Source: Psychrobium sp. MM17-31
Lineage (GTDB): Bacteria > Pseudomonadota > Gammaproteobacteria > Enterobacterales > Psychrobiaceae
Reading direction: 5' to 3'
Length of the DNA: 64,000 nucleotides
Assembly: GCF_022347785.1 (NCBI RefSeq)
Contig: NZ_JAKRGA010000002.1
Span: 496,001-560,000 of the forward strand
The notes under the pieces were generated by a model. That model did not search any database and was not told the origin of the DNA. It saw only the letters and a list, made by a program, of their open reading frames with translations. Made by a program: the position numbers and the translations under genes. This document shows, piece by piece, positions 27,361 through 35,802 of the stretch (positions are counted from its first letter, which is position 1; each line of letters opens with the position of its first letter).

Positions 27361-27492
27361 ATGAAATACGCTCTGCTCTACCTCACCCTGCTCCCTGTAA
27401 TAGCTGTTGCGGAAGTCACCAGTGTCAACATCGTGATTGAAAACACCATCGACTGGGGCAACGCCAAGTGGGATAAACTGGTTTGGCAATAA
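27361..27492 (+). CDS. Small exported peptide, unknown
   Basis: 43 aa. MKYALLYLTLLPVIAVA is a good signal peptide with AVA cleavage site, leaving a mature peptide of about 26 residues that starts EVTSVNIVIENTIDWG and is rich in Trp (three) and Asn. GGA lies eight bases before the ATG; an in-frame ATG at 27349 would add four residues. It is followed by a strong hairpin. No family recognised; the antisense frame over it lacks such features. A secreted peptide or small periplasmic protein is inferred. Confidence 0.45.
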   Translation: MKYALLYLTLLPVIAVAEVTSVNIVIENTIDWGNAKWDKLVWQ

Positions 27493-27513
27493 CTTCTTCT
27501 CTCTTAAAGAAGA

Positions 27514-27542
27514 AAACCGCGACTCAATACGAATCGCGGTTT
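27514..27542. terminator. Bidirectional hairpin terminator
   Basis: AAACCGCGA-N11-TCGCGGTTT between the small plus-strand peptide gene and the convergent acyltransferase gene; the minus-strand side is T-rich (TTTTCTTCTTT). Confidence 0.75.
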
Positions 27543-27588
27543 GCACAAATACTCTTATTTAAAAGAGCTTTGCAGAAAGAGAGATGAG

Positions 27589-29316
27589 TTACATGGTGGA
27601 GTTAATATCATTATTTCCTAAATAACGCTGGCGCTTCTTCGCTTTGATAAGGTGAGTATCCACCAGCACCAAACCATCGACACAATCAGAGAAATCAGGA
27701 TCGATATTAAAATCTAAGAACTGCGCACCGCCCGCTTCACATAGCTCACTGTATTGTTTGTATAAGGTTGGGATTTGACATTCCATATTGGCCAACATGT
27801 TTTTAACGATAACAAAGTCGGCTTTATAGTCTTCACCAGTGATTTGCAGCTGCACCGCATCGCAAAAATCTTGTGGTAAATGATATGGCATTTTCGAGTT
27901 TACCAATTGCACATCTTCATTTGAGAAATGTAATTTGTAAAAGAATACCAATAGATCTTTAGCCGCCTTTGGCATCGCATTACTCAAGGTAACAGGCCCA
28001 AATAAATAACGTATCTCTGGGTGTTGATTGAGATAAGCACCAATGCCGTACCACAGATAATCGAGGCTGCGTTTACCCCAATATTTGGGCTGCACGAAGC
28101 TGCGACCTAGCTCCAAACCGCGCTCGAAATATGGCGTCATTTGCTTGCTGTAATCAAAGAGCGATTCTGTATATAAGGACTGCCCTGCATCCAAGATGCG
28201 TTTGGTATTGCCAAGGCGGTAAGCCCCGACAATTTCTAAATCATCCTTATCCCACAGGATCAAATGCTCGTAGTAGCGATCAAAGGGATCGACATCCCGT
28301 CTATTGCCGCTACCTTCACCCACCGCGCGAAATGCCACTTCTCGCAAACGCCCTATTTCGCGCATGACTGGCGAACTACCATGGTGTTGATAGAGATAAA
28401 TCTGCTTGCCGTCTTGAGTTTTGCCAATGTGCTGACAGGCAGCAATGGCTTTTTTTAGTTCAACTTTTGGTTCGGGATGGGCAATAGCGCTCTGCGTCTT
28501 GAATAGAGGTTTCTTGTTTTTATCAATTTGATACAAATGACGACGGAACAAGCGCACTTTTTCTTTGAGATTAATGGGTAAGCCGCTATAGCTTTCAAAT
28601 GGGATCAAATTACCAATGCGCATCGGTAAGTTTTTTGAACGCTGTTTAAACATCTCTTTGACTAAAAACAACGTCGATAACGGTTTGTAAATCATCGACA
28701 AGCTGTAAAACAGTGGCGAGTTTTTACCATCGACAAAAATCGGCAACACCGGCGCTTTCATCGACGTTGCCAAACGCAAAAAGCCACTGTGCCACTTGCC
28801 ATCTTTAACGCCATTAGGACGCAGGCGCGATACTTCACCACAGGGAAACATAATCACCACACCTTCGTCGCTAAGTACCTTGTGCATGCGATTAATATTC
28901 TCTTTCGCTGTGCCGCCCTGCATATTGTTCACGGGAATAAGCAATTCATGCAGCGGTTCAAGTGTCATCAATAGCTGATTAGCCACCACTTTAAAGTCTT
29001 TGCGCACTTCACTAACCAATTTAATTAACGCCAAGCCATCGAGTGAACCAATCGGGTGATTTGCAACAATCACACAACGCCCAGTCGCGGGAATGCGCTC
29101 CAACTCCGAATCGCGAACCGAGTATGTAAAGTCGAAATACTGTAAAACCTGCTCGACAAAATCGAGGCCAGTGAGGTGCGGATAACGCTGAGAGAAATCG
29201 ACAAAGTCTTTTTCGTGGAGTAAATCCCGCAATATAAAACGAGTGATAGAAGCCCGCAGCGAACTTGGCTCTAATTGCGGATAATTTTGTTTGATAACTT
29301 GGTCGACTGAAAACAC
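27589..29316 (-). CDS. Bifunctional acyltransferase: lysophospholipid acyltransferase plus GNAT N-acyltransferase (OlsF-like)
   Basis: 575 aa. Residues about 65-270 form a PlsC/LPLAT-type O-acyltransferase with NHPIGSLDG (His87, Asp93) and the glycerol-binding block FPCGEVSRL. Residues about 300-575 form an OlsB-like acyl-ACP GNAT domain (REVAFRAVGEGSGNRRDVD; ELGRSFVQPKYWGKRSLDYL). This domain order is that of OlsF, which makes ornithine lipids in one polypeptide by N-acylating ornithine and then O-acylating the product. Ornithine-lipid synthesis is therefore the best guess, not proven. The start is GTG with GGGAG seven bases upstream. Acts at the inner membrane. Confidence 0.78.
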   Translation of the reverse strand: MFSVDQVIKQNYPQLEPSSLRASITRFILRDLLHEKDFVDFSQRYPHLTGLDFVEQVLQYFDFTYSVRDSELERIPATGRCVIVANHPIGSLDGLALIKLVSEVRKDFKVVANQLLMTLEPLHELLIPVNNMQGGTAKENINRMHKVLSDEGVVIMFPCGEVSRLRPNGVKDGKWHSGFLRLATSMKAPVLPIFVDGKNSPLFYSLSMIYKPLSTLFLVKEMFKQRSKNLPMRIGNLIPFESYSGLPINLKEKVRLFRRHLYQIDKNKKPLFKTQSAIAHPEPKVELKKAIAACQHIGKTQDGKQIYLYQHHGSSPVMREIGRLREVAFRAVGEGSGNRRDVDPFDRYYEHLILWDKDDLEIVGAYRLGNTKRILDAGQSLYTESLFDYSKQMTPYFERGLELGRSFVQPKYWGKRSLDYLWYGIGAYLNQHPEIRYLFGPVTLSNAMPKAAKDLLVFFYKLHFSNEDVQLVNSKMPYHLPQDFCDAVQLQITGEDYKADFVIVKNMLANMECQIPTLYKQYSELCEAGGAQFLDFNIDPDFSDCVDGLVLVDTHLIKAKKRQRYLGNNDINSTM

Positions 29317-29518
29317 AATTCGCTCCCTACCAGCTAAAGCTATTTCGATGCCTTAACTGTAAAAAGCGAATGTGACGAAGGTGTTCCAGTTTTATGTCGT
29401 TTTTGTGTCGAACAATATAATTGCCATGTTGTAAATACGTATCCACTCTTAATAACTTAGTTTGACTCAGCACCTAAAGCATAGGAAAATGCACGGCTAA
29501 CCAACACTTGGAACCGAT

Positions 29519-29956
29519 ATGAAGTCAGACGACCCACTCTCATTAGACAATCAATTTTGTTTTGCGCTTTACGCCTCATCGTTAGCCATGACTCAATTGT
29601 ATAAAAAGTTTCTTGAGCCAATCGGCATTACCTATCCGCAATACACTGTATTACTGATTTTATGGGAGCAAGATGGCGTAAGTTTAAAAGCCATTGCAGA
29701 ACGACTTGGTCAAAAGTCAGGTTCGCTCACGCCTGTGTTAAAACGCATGGAAAGCGAAGGACTCATCAAACGCGTTAGAGGCATTGAAAATGACCGTTCA
29801 TTAAGCGTGCAACTCACCGAACAAGGCAAAGCACTCAAATCAAAAGCTAGCGATATTAGTGATTGCGTTGTCGAGACATCTGGCCTGCCACTGGAAGAAA
29901 TTAAGTCAATTATCGACAAATTAGCTCACATCAGAGCCAATATTCTCGCCGATTAG
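29519..29956 (+). CDS. MarR family regulator, OhrR-like
   Basis: 145 aa. The N-terminus LDNQFCFALYASSLAMTQLYKKF carries the reactive Cys14 in the QFCFALY context characteristic of OhrR, which senses organic peroxides by Cys oxidation. The winged helix (LKAIAERLGQKSGSLTPVLKRMESEGLIKR) is standard MarR. OhrR usually represses ohr, but no ohr is present; the next gene is a catalase-family peroxidase, so it may control that instead. No palindrome like the one before the peroxidase was found upstream of its own start. Confidence 0.82.
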   Translation: MKSDDPLSLDNQFCFALYASSLAMTQLYKKFLEPIGITYPQYTVLLILWEQDGVSLKAIAERLGQKSGSLTPVLKRMESEGLIKRVRGIENDRSLSVQLTEQGKALKSKASDISDCVVETSGLPLEEIKSIIDKLAHIRANILAD

Positions 29957-30086
29957 CAATAAAAAGGGTATATATCGGCTATCACGCTGGCTATTTAATT
30001 ATCTCATTCCTTTAACTTCATTACATAAACTCTTCAGTTTTTTGCTTTCTACTTAAGTCTATAAAATCAATGTTTGCGCAATTATA

Positions 30087-30100
30087 GTTATCGCGATAAC
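30087..30100. promoter_or_regulatory. Palindromic operator upstream of catalase-family peroxidase
   Basis: GTTATCGCGATAAC, a perfect 14-bp palindrome 49 bp before the peroxidase start; a half-like ACGATAATT follows at about 30123. The core TTATCGCGATAA recurs before the next gene. Confidence 0.65.
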
Positions 30101-30149
30101 ATTGATTGCAATAATACTGATTACGATAATTTAAATAGCAGGAGATATA

Positions 30150-31139
30150 ATGCAATCTATAGTCACCTTCATCGGCAGTGGCATGCTTTTAGCTGGCGCA
30201 ATAACAGGTCAATCGGCTATCGCGCAAGAGCAAGAAAAGGTGCAAGCCATCGACTTCATTAAACTGTTTCAACAAGCTGCAGGTGAAAACCCAGGCCAGC
30301 GCAAAGCGCATACCAAAGGAGTATGTGCGAAAGGAGAATTTCAACCTATTCAAACAACCGAATTTTCCTCCTCATCATTACTAACAAATGGCACGCTGCC
30401 AGCAACGGTGCGTTTTTCTATGGGGGGAGGCAATCCTAAGGCTGATGAACGAGAGCCGGGTATTCGTGGTATAGGCGTAAAACTATCACTACCAAATGGT
30501 AGCCAACACATTTTCACTGGAATAAATGCACCTGTATTTGCAGGTAAAGAACCCAGCGATTTCTTTGGCTTACTTAAAGCATTATCGCCTGATGAATCAG
30601 GCAGTGTTAATCAACAAAAACTCGCCGCATATATTGCTGCACACCCAAGCGTCGCTGAACATGTGAAGTGGGCAACATCATCAAAAACACCGACCTCATA
30701 TGCCAATACTAAGTACCATGGTTTGCATACATTTTTTTATGAACAAAATAATAAAATGACAAAATTCCGCTGGCAGTTAATACCTCAGTTAGGCGTAACT
30801 ACTTACAGCAAAACACAAGCAGAGAAACTACCGCCACACTTTCTTGAAGATACATTAATCCAACAAGCTAAACAGCAAACTGTTACCTTTGACCTTATTG
30901 CTCAGTTAGGTATGGCAAGCGACACCAATAACGATCCATCTCAACAATGGCCTACAGAGCGTCCGACTGTGAAACTTGGCACAATCAAACTTAATAGTGC
31001 GGGCGACGTTGACTGTCAAAACATCAATTTTGATCCCAACGTTTTATCTAGTGGCTTCTCGCCTAGTGACGATCCAATTTTGAGAATGCGTTCTGCTGCT
31101 TATGCCATCTCTTTTGGTAAGCGCTTAGCTGGACAATAA
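30150..31139 (+). CDS. Secreted catalase-family peroxidase (SrpA-like)
   Basis: 329 aa with a signal peptide ending AIAQ. It is a mini-catalase of the catalase-related peroxidase group: distal His in RKAHTKGVCAKGEF, the RFSMGGGNPKADEREPGIRG strand, HGLHTFFYEQN, and proximal haem Tyr in RMRSAAYAISFGKRL. At 329 residues it lacks the C-terminal domains of full catalases. It should be a periplasmic haem peroxidase for hydrogen peroxide or organic peroxides. AGGAG precedes the ATG. It follows an OhrR-like regulator and shares an operator-like palindrome with the downstream CHRD gene. Confidence 0.87.
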   Translation: MQSIVTFIGSGMLLAGAITGQSAIAQEQEKVQAIDFIKLFQQAAGENPGQRKAHTKGVCAKGEFQPIQTTEFSSSSLLTNGTLPATVRFSMGGGNPKADEREPGIRGIGVKLSLPNGSQHIFTGINAPVFAGKEPSDFFGLLKALSPDESGSVNQQKLAAYIAAHPSVAEHVKWATSSKTPTSYANTKYHGLHTFFYEQNNKMTKFRWQLIPQLGVTTYSKTQAEKLPPHFLEDTLIQQAKQQTVTFDLIAQLGMASDTNNDPSQQWPTERPTVKLGTIKLNSAGDVDCQNINFDPNVLSSGFSPSDDPILRMRSAAYAISFGKRLAGQ

Positions 31140-31164
31140 ATCGTTAAAAATTTTTAAGCAATTA

Positions 31165-31178
31165 ATTATCGCGATAAT
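31165..31178. promoter_or_regulatory. Palindromic operator upstream of CHRD lipoprotein
   Basis: ATTATCGCGATAAT, a perfect 14-bp palindrome 33 bp before the CHRD gene; it shares the 12-bp core with the site before the peroxidase gene. Confidence 0.65.
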
Positions 31179-31210
31179 ATTTACCGCAAAAACAACAAAA
31201 AGGAATAACT

Positions 31211-34054
31211 ATGAAAACTCCCACAAAGCTACTTTCCTTAAGTGCAACTGCAATGCTGATCCTCAGTGTGTCAGGTTGTAATGACAGCAATAATCGTCGA
31301 CAACCTGAGCCACCGGCTCCCGCACCTGTGGCACAGCCTGTAACACTAACGCAGGCACTTGATACCACATTGCCATCAAGCCAATTGATGAGCTCAAAGA
31401 TTCAATCTTACGGTCTACCATCGACGTCAATTAATTCAATGCGTTTACCATCTTGGGAAATGGATGATGGTTCAGACACACTAGTAACAGTGTCTAGCAC
31501 CTTAACAGCAAGTCAAGAAGTGATGGCGAATGCAGCTATGGCTTATGGTCAAACCATGGCTTCTGCGCAAGCAACCATTATGGTTGATAAAATGAGTGGA
31601 ATGATCAGTGGCGAAGTCATCGTCAAAGACTTAGGCGAAGCCGTGACCGCCCTGCATATTCACAGTGGTTACGCCGGAGCAAACGGCCCAGTTTTAATCG
31701 GACTACAACAAGATCCTGAGAACGAAATGCGTTTCGTTATTCCAGATAATACGATGTTAAGCAACCTAGCGATGGAAATGGGCAATGATTTAGCGACTTT
31801 CGAAGCTGGTGGTTGGTATTTTAATTTACACACAGCATCTATGCCAATGGGACATCTACGTGGTCAAATCCTGCCAGATGGTGTTGAAACACTACGTGTT
31901 AAATTGGACAAGAAACAGCAAGTTCCAATGCAAATGGGTTGGAGCGATAGTGCAGCAGTCGCCTACTTCACCTATTATGACGAGGCAAACGACAGTGTAA
32001 TCGGAAACGTACAAGTTATGGGATTCAGTGGCACTATGGCCCATATCCACAGTGGTTTTGCCGGTGAGAATGGCGACGTTACTATAGCGCTAGAAGACAT
32101 TAGCTCATCAATTCCCAACAGTATGTCAGGTACCTTCTTCAGAACACCTAGCGATGCAAAATTGACGAACAAAATGATGCTCCAAAACGGCGGCTACTAT
32201 TTTAATGTTCACTCTTCAGCAAACCCGGCAGGCGAAGTACGCGGCCAAATTGCACCAGCAACTGTAGAAGTTTCTCGCGTTGAACTACAAAGCGGTCAAG
32301 AAATTCCTAAAGTAACGACTCCAGCTAGCGATAATGTCACTGGCGTTGGTTATGTTACCGTAAATAAAGACAGTGAATTTGTAAAAGCCAACCTTCAGGT
32401 CAATGGTTTTGAGGCCACAATGGCCCATATCCACAAAGGATATGCAGGTAAAACTGGCGACGTTGAAGCGGGCTTAATGAATGTTACGGCCGACATGGGG
32501 ATTGCCAATGCAGGTATGTTCTTCCAAAGCGCTAATGATGCCAAGCTAACTGACATGATGGCGCTAGCTAATGGCGGTTACTATTTCAATGTTCATTCAG
32601 CGACTAATCCAGCCGGTGAAATTCGTGGTCAAATCCTGATGAGTAATACCCAAGCATCTCACGTTATTCTCAGCAAAGAGCAAGAAATTCCTATGGTGAG
32701 CATGCCAAGTTCAGACAATGCGATGGCTGATGGCTACTTCACAGTAAACACTATGAATAACAGCATTCACGCCATTGTTCGCAACAGCGGATTTAGTGCG
32801 ACAGCTGCCCATATTCACAGCGGATACGCTGGAAGTAATGGCGGCGTATCGATTGGCCTAACTGATACAAGTAGCATGTATGAAATGCCTGCTGGTAGCG
32901 TTTTTGAAACCGCTATGTACGCAATGACAGAAGATGCAATGGGTTTATTAAACGGTGGTTATTACTTTAATACACACTCGCAAGCAAACCCGTCTGGTGA
33001 AGTTCGTGGCCAAATTCTATTTAATGGCGTTCAAGCAATTCAATTCCCGTTGACAGCCATGCAGGAAGTGCCAAGTGTAATGATGCCAGCGTCAGCACAA
33101 GCCGGTGGTATGGGTTATGTTACTGCCAATATGAACAACAACATGGTCACAACCAATGTGTGGACTAACGATTTCACTCCTACAATGGCGCATATTCACA
33201 GTGGCTACGCTGGTGAAAATGGTGGTGTCGTTACGGCACTGACGAAATCTGATATGGACAATTCATTCTCCAGTATGACAACCATGACAGCAGAGCAAAT
33301 GACTATGTTGGCCAATGGTGGTTACTACATCAACGTTCACTCAGAGCAAAATCCAGCTGGCGAAGTACGTGGCCAGTTACTATTGCCGAACATTGAAGTA
33401 ACTCGTGTAATGCTTGAAGCAGCACAAGAAACAAATCCAGTATCAACGCCAGCGGCTGATAACGCGGGTGCAGTGGGTTATGTGACAGTTAACAAAAACA
33501 CGCAGGATCTGGTAGCAAATCTATACACCATGAACTTTGCTGCAACAGCTGCGCACATTCACAAGGGTTACGCAGGTTCAGATGGTGATGTAGCTATTGG
33601 CCTACAAGATGTCAGTTCAATGATGCAAGCACCAGCAGGCACACGCTTTAAATCTGAAATGAATGCAAAAGTTGATAATTTCCAACAACTACTGATGGGT
33701 GGGTACTACTTTAATACTCACAGTAATGCTAACCCAATGGGTGAAGTACGTGGGCAAATCACCACTCAACAAAGTCAAGTGTTTAAGATTAACACTACAG
33801 ATAATGGCGCGAGCGCAATGGGCTACGTTTCCTTAAAGGACAAAATGTCTGGCAGTGTAGAGGGTGTGTTAACTGTTTCTGGTATCAACAACACCATGGT
33901 GACACTAGAAAATGGCCAAGCAGAATCGATTAACTGGGCGGCATCAACATCAGCAGAAAATACCTATGTGCTAGATAGCCAAATGGTGAAATCACCAATG
34001 CCATTAACCAAAGGAGAATACTCTGTGACAGTTAAAGGTGAAAGAAAACAATAA
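31211..34054 (+). CDS. Multi-CHRD-domain lipoprotein, six repeats
   Basis: 947 aa, lipoprotein signal with Cys23 (ILSVSGC). Six CHRD-type repeats of about 121-129 residues each carry AHIHxGYAGxNG (first His at residues 149, 278, 406, 534, 661, 782) and end GGYYFNxHSxxNPxGEVRGQ. A seventh, shortened unit at the C-terminus lacks the HIH motif. The protein is unusually rich in Met, Asn and Ser. CHRD domains occur in chordin and in many bacterial secreted proteins; their conserved His could bind metal, but the role is unknown. It probably sits on the outer membrane. It shares an operator with the peroxidase, suggesting a link to oxidative or metal stress. Confidence 0.85.
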   Translation: MKTPTKLLSLSATAMLILSVSGCNDSNNRRQPEPPAPAPVAQPVTLTQALDTTLPSSQLMSSKIQSYGLPSTSINSMRLPSWEMDDGSDTLVTVSSTLTASQEVMANAAMAYGQTMASAQATIMVDKMSGMISGEVIVKDLGEAVTALHIHSGYAGANGPVLIGLQQDPENEMRFVIPDNTMLSNLAMEMGNDLATFEAGGWYFNLHTASMPMGHLRGQILPDGVETLRVKLDKKQQVPMQMGWSDSAAVAYFTYYDEANDSVIGNVQVMGFSGTMAHIHSGFAGENGDVTIALEDISSSIPNSMSGTFFRTPSDAKLTNKMMLQNGGYYFNVHSSANPAGEVRGQIAPATVEVSRVELQSGQEIPKVTTPASDNVTGVGYVTVNKDSEFVKANLQVNGFEATMAHIHKGYAGKTGDVEAGLMNVTADMGIANAGMFFQSANDAKLTDMMALANGGYYFNVHSATNPAGEIRGQILMSNTQASHVILSKEQEIPMVSMPSSDNAMADGYFTVNTMNNSIHAIVRNSGFSATAAHIHSGYAGSNGGVSIGLTDTSSMYEMPAGSVFETAMYAMTEDAMGLLNGGYYFNTHSQANPSGEVRGQILFNGVQAIQFPLTAMQEVPSVMMPASAQAGGMGYVTANMNNNMVTTNVWTNDFTPTMAHIHSGYAGENGGVVTALTKSDMDNSFSSMTTMTAEQMTMLANGGYYINVHSEQNPAGEVRGQLLLPNIEVTRVMLEAAQETNPVSTPAADNAGAVGYVTVNKNTQDLVANLYTMNFAATAAHIHKGYAGSDGDVAIGLQDVSSMMQAPAGTRFKSEMNAKVDNFQQLLMGGYYFNTHSNANPMGEVRGQITTQQSQVFKINTTDNGASAMGYVSLKDKMSGSVEGVLTVSGINNTMVTLENGQAESINWAASTSAENTYVLDSQMVKSPMPLTKGEYSVTVKGERKQ

Positions 34055-34072
34055 TTTTATCGTGCGATAAAA
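34055..34072 (+). promoter_or_regulatory. Palindrome directly after the CHRD stop codon
   Basis: TTTTATCG-TG-CGATAAAA has perfect 8-bp arms and resembles the upstream TTATCGCGATAA operators with two extra central bases. Its position, before a terminator, makes an operator role unclear. Confidence 0.35.
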
Positions 34073-34076
34073 ATCG

Positions 34077-34105
34077 GGCCGCTATCTATTTGATAGCGGC
34101 CTTTT
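34077..34105 (+). terminator. Rho-independent terminator of CHRD gene
   Basis: GGCCGCTATC-TATTT-GATAGCGGCC followed by TTTT. Confidence 0.9.
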
Positions 34106-34129
34106 ACATTCTAAACCTAATCAAAAGGC

Positions 34130-34162
34130 AAAAAAAAGTTGAGCCGCAAGCGGCCCAACTTC
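34130..34162 (-). terminator. Rho-independent terminator of the hydrolase gene
   Basis: AAGTTG-A-GCCGC-AA-GCGGC-C-CAACTT with a T7 run on the minus strand, 28 bp after the hydrolase stop. Confidence 0.85.
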
Positions 34163-34189
34163 ACTGGATAACTCAGATTAACAATAAAA

Positions 34190-35128
34190 TTACGCTTTCA
34201 TAAAGCGGTCAAACCACTCGATCATCTCAGCTGGATGTTCGCCAAAATAGTTATAACCAATGAAACGTTTAGGATTTCCATCTTCAATCCAATGTAATTT
34301 TTTATCAGCTACAGGCAATAGATCAAAAGTAGTCTGTACATCATCCGGAACTGTCCAGACATCATCTTTATTTTGCAATAAGAAAGTTGGAATCTTGACA
34401 TTAGGTGCAAACAAATGTGGTGTCATCTTATCGATATCAAACCCCGACGCTTTTTCAATTTCTTGGGCAAAAGCAGCTTTGTGTTCACTTAACCCCATAC
34501 CAGCTAATGTTATGTTCGACATAATATTAATAGAAGCAGGTTGCGCGCAAACTAAGGCTTTAACATCGGTAAAATACTCTGGATTTTTAGTCATTGCATG
34601 CATCGCTGCATTGCCACCAGCACATGGGTTAAACAAACCAATGGTCATGTCTTTTAAGGTGTCTTGTGATTTCACATAATCAAATGCTGCTAGCACATCT
34701 TTGTATTCATCACCAAAACCCTGCCCCCAGTTATTATCTGGTGCTGATTCACTTTCACCGTGGTTACGAAAATCGTAAGTGAGAACATTGTAACCAGCTT
34801 CATGCAACGCTTTATAAACCTTACCGAAAGTTACTTGTACATCTTGAAAATCACTCCATGGTTCTTGATGCCCAGGAAACCCGTAGCGATTAAACGTTGC
34901 AGGATGATTACAGATGATCAGCTTATCGGAATCGGCACATGGAATTAACCAAGCAGCTAATTCAACACCGTCTTGCGCTTTAAACTTCACATCGCAATAG
35001 GTCAAACCGTAATCTTGTGGCGTTTCTAAAACTGGAGTTGGATGATCCACTGTCGTTAACCCTTGGGCTACGGCAGTTAATGTTGCTAATTGCTCAGGTG
35101 TCGTTTCAATATCATTACTTGTTGCCAT
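34190..35128 (-). CDS. Alpha/beta hydrolase with Cys in the nucleophile position
   Basis: 312 aa, no signal peptide. The fold is visible from IICNHPATFNRYGFPG, YNVLTYDFRNHGES and a nucleophile elbow that reads GLFNPCAGGN, with Cys169 where most family members have Ser. Dienelactone hydrolases also use Cys there (GYCxGG), so it may still be active. Likely Asp in LLQNKDDVWT and His in FGEHPAEM or LHWIED. Cytoplasmic esterase or C-C hydrolase role inferred. A GGAGAG ribosome site supports the ATG. Single gene; a 15-bp palindrome (TTAGAA-CAA-TTCTAA) lies 108-122 bp upstream. Confidence 0.8.
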   Translation of the reverse strand: MATSNDIETTPEQLATLTAVAQGLTTVDHPTPVLETPQDYGLTYCDVKFKAQDGVELAAWLIPCADSDKLIICNHPATFNRYGFPGHQEPWSDFQDVQVTFGKVYKALHEAGYNVLTYDFRNHGESESAPDNNWGQGFGDEYKDVLAAFDYVKSQDTLKDMTIGLFNPCAGGNAAMHAMTKNPEYFTDVKALVCAQPASINIMSNITLAGMGLSEHKAAFAQEIEKASGFDIDKMTPHLFAPNVKIPTFLLQNKDDVWTVPDDVQTTFDLLPVADKKLHWIEDGNPKRFIGYNYFGEHPAEMIEWFDRFMKA

Positions 35129-35301
35129 ATTCTAGCTCTCCGTAAATTTGGTTGCTGTATTGAGTCTATATTTTACCCAACTAACTTTACCCATTGAATT
35201 AACTTACAACTAGAGGGTTTAAACCTAAGTAACTATTAGAACAATTCTAACAATAAGAAATTCAAACCAACAAATTAGTAACGATAAGAATTAAAAAATA
35301 T

Positions 35302-35781
35302 TTAACTATTACAGGTGATTAATCGTTTTACGCCAGTAAAACTATCAAATAATTGCTGGTGAGCGCGTTGTGAAAAAGTGTCGTCGCGCTTTGTGTATTG
35401 CGCTATCCAGTCAATTAACATATCAAGATTAGCATCTTGCGCGGCTTTGCTTTCGTACTTATGAGGCTCCCATGGTCTAGCTTTGGCATTAGCGATACAG
35501 GCTTCAACGGGCAAGTTCATAAAAATCATTTCACTAGCGACAGGCGTCAGCAACTCCAACAAGTCAGCGTAACAACCTTCAATAACCCAGTTATCATTCT
35601 CCGCAGTGAAGTCATCCAATAAGGCTTTCGATTCTTCAATCGGCATACGAGTGACAGGCGTAGTAGCCTGCCATGCAACTGTGTCTAAATCTAGATGAGC
35701 TAGCTGGTTTTCCGCTGCTAGCTTTTTGGCCAAGGTTGATTTTCCTGAGCCTGAGTTTCCAAAAATTAGGACTCGTTTCAT
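35302..35781 (-). CDS. Small P-loop kinase-like NTPase
   Basis: 159 aa. Walker A is FGNSGSGKSTLAKKL (residues 7-21). The DLDTVAW segment and VIEGCYADLLELL fit adenylate kinase/shikimate kinase-like enzymes that phosphorylate small molecules; the C-terminal lid is short with Arg residues (ARPWEPHKYES). Often annotated as shikimate kinase or topology modulator; the substrate is unknown. It lies just before a sugar transporter gene on the same strand (its start is 21 bp from that gene's stop), so co-transcription is possible. Confidence 0.72.
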   Translation of the reverse strand: MKRVLIFGNSGSGKSTLAKKLAAENQLAHLDLDTVAWQATTPVTRMPIEESKALLDDFTAENDNWVIEGCYADLLELLTPVASEMIFMNLPVEACIANAKARPWEPHKYESKAAQDANLDMLIDWIAQYTKRDDTFSQRAHQQLFDSFTGVKRLITCNS

Positions 35782-35802
35782 AATCGCATTCCCTGTAATT
35801 TA

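Noticed and set aside
27286-27546. 86-codon minus-strand frame over the small exported peptide
   Set aside because: It runs through the hairpin terminator at 27514-27542 and lacks recognisable protein features, whereas the plus-strand peptide has a signal sequence.
29435-29442. ATACGTAT between the acyltransferase and OhrR-like genes as a third LacI-type site
   Set aside because: Only the 8-bp core matches; the flanking TTG/CAA bases that define the other two sites are absent.
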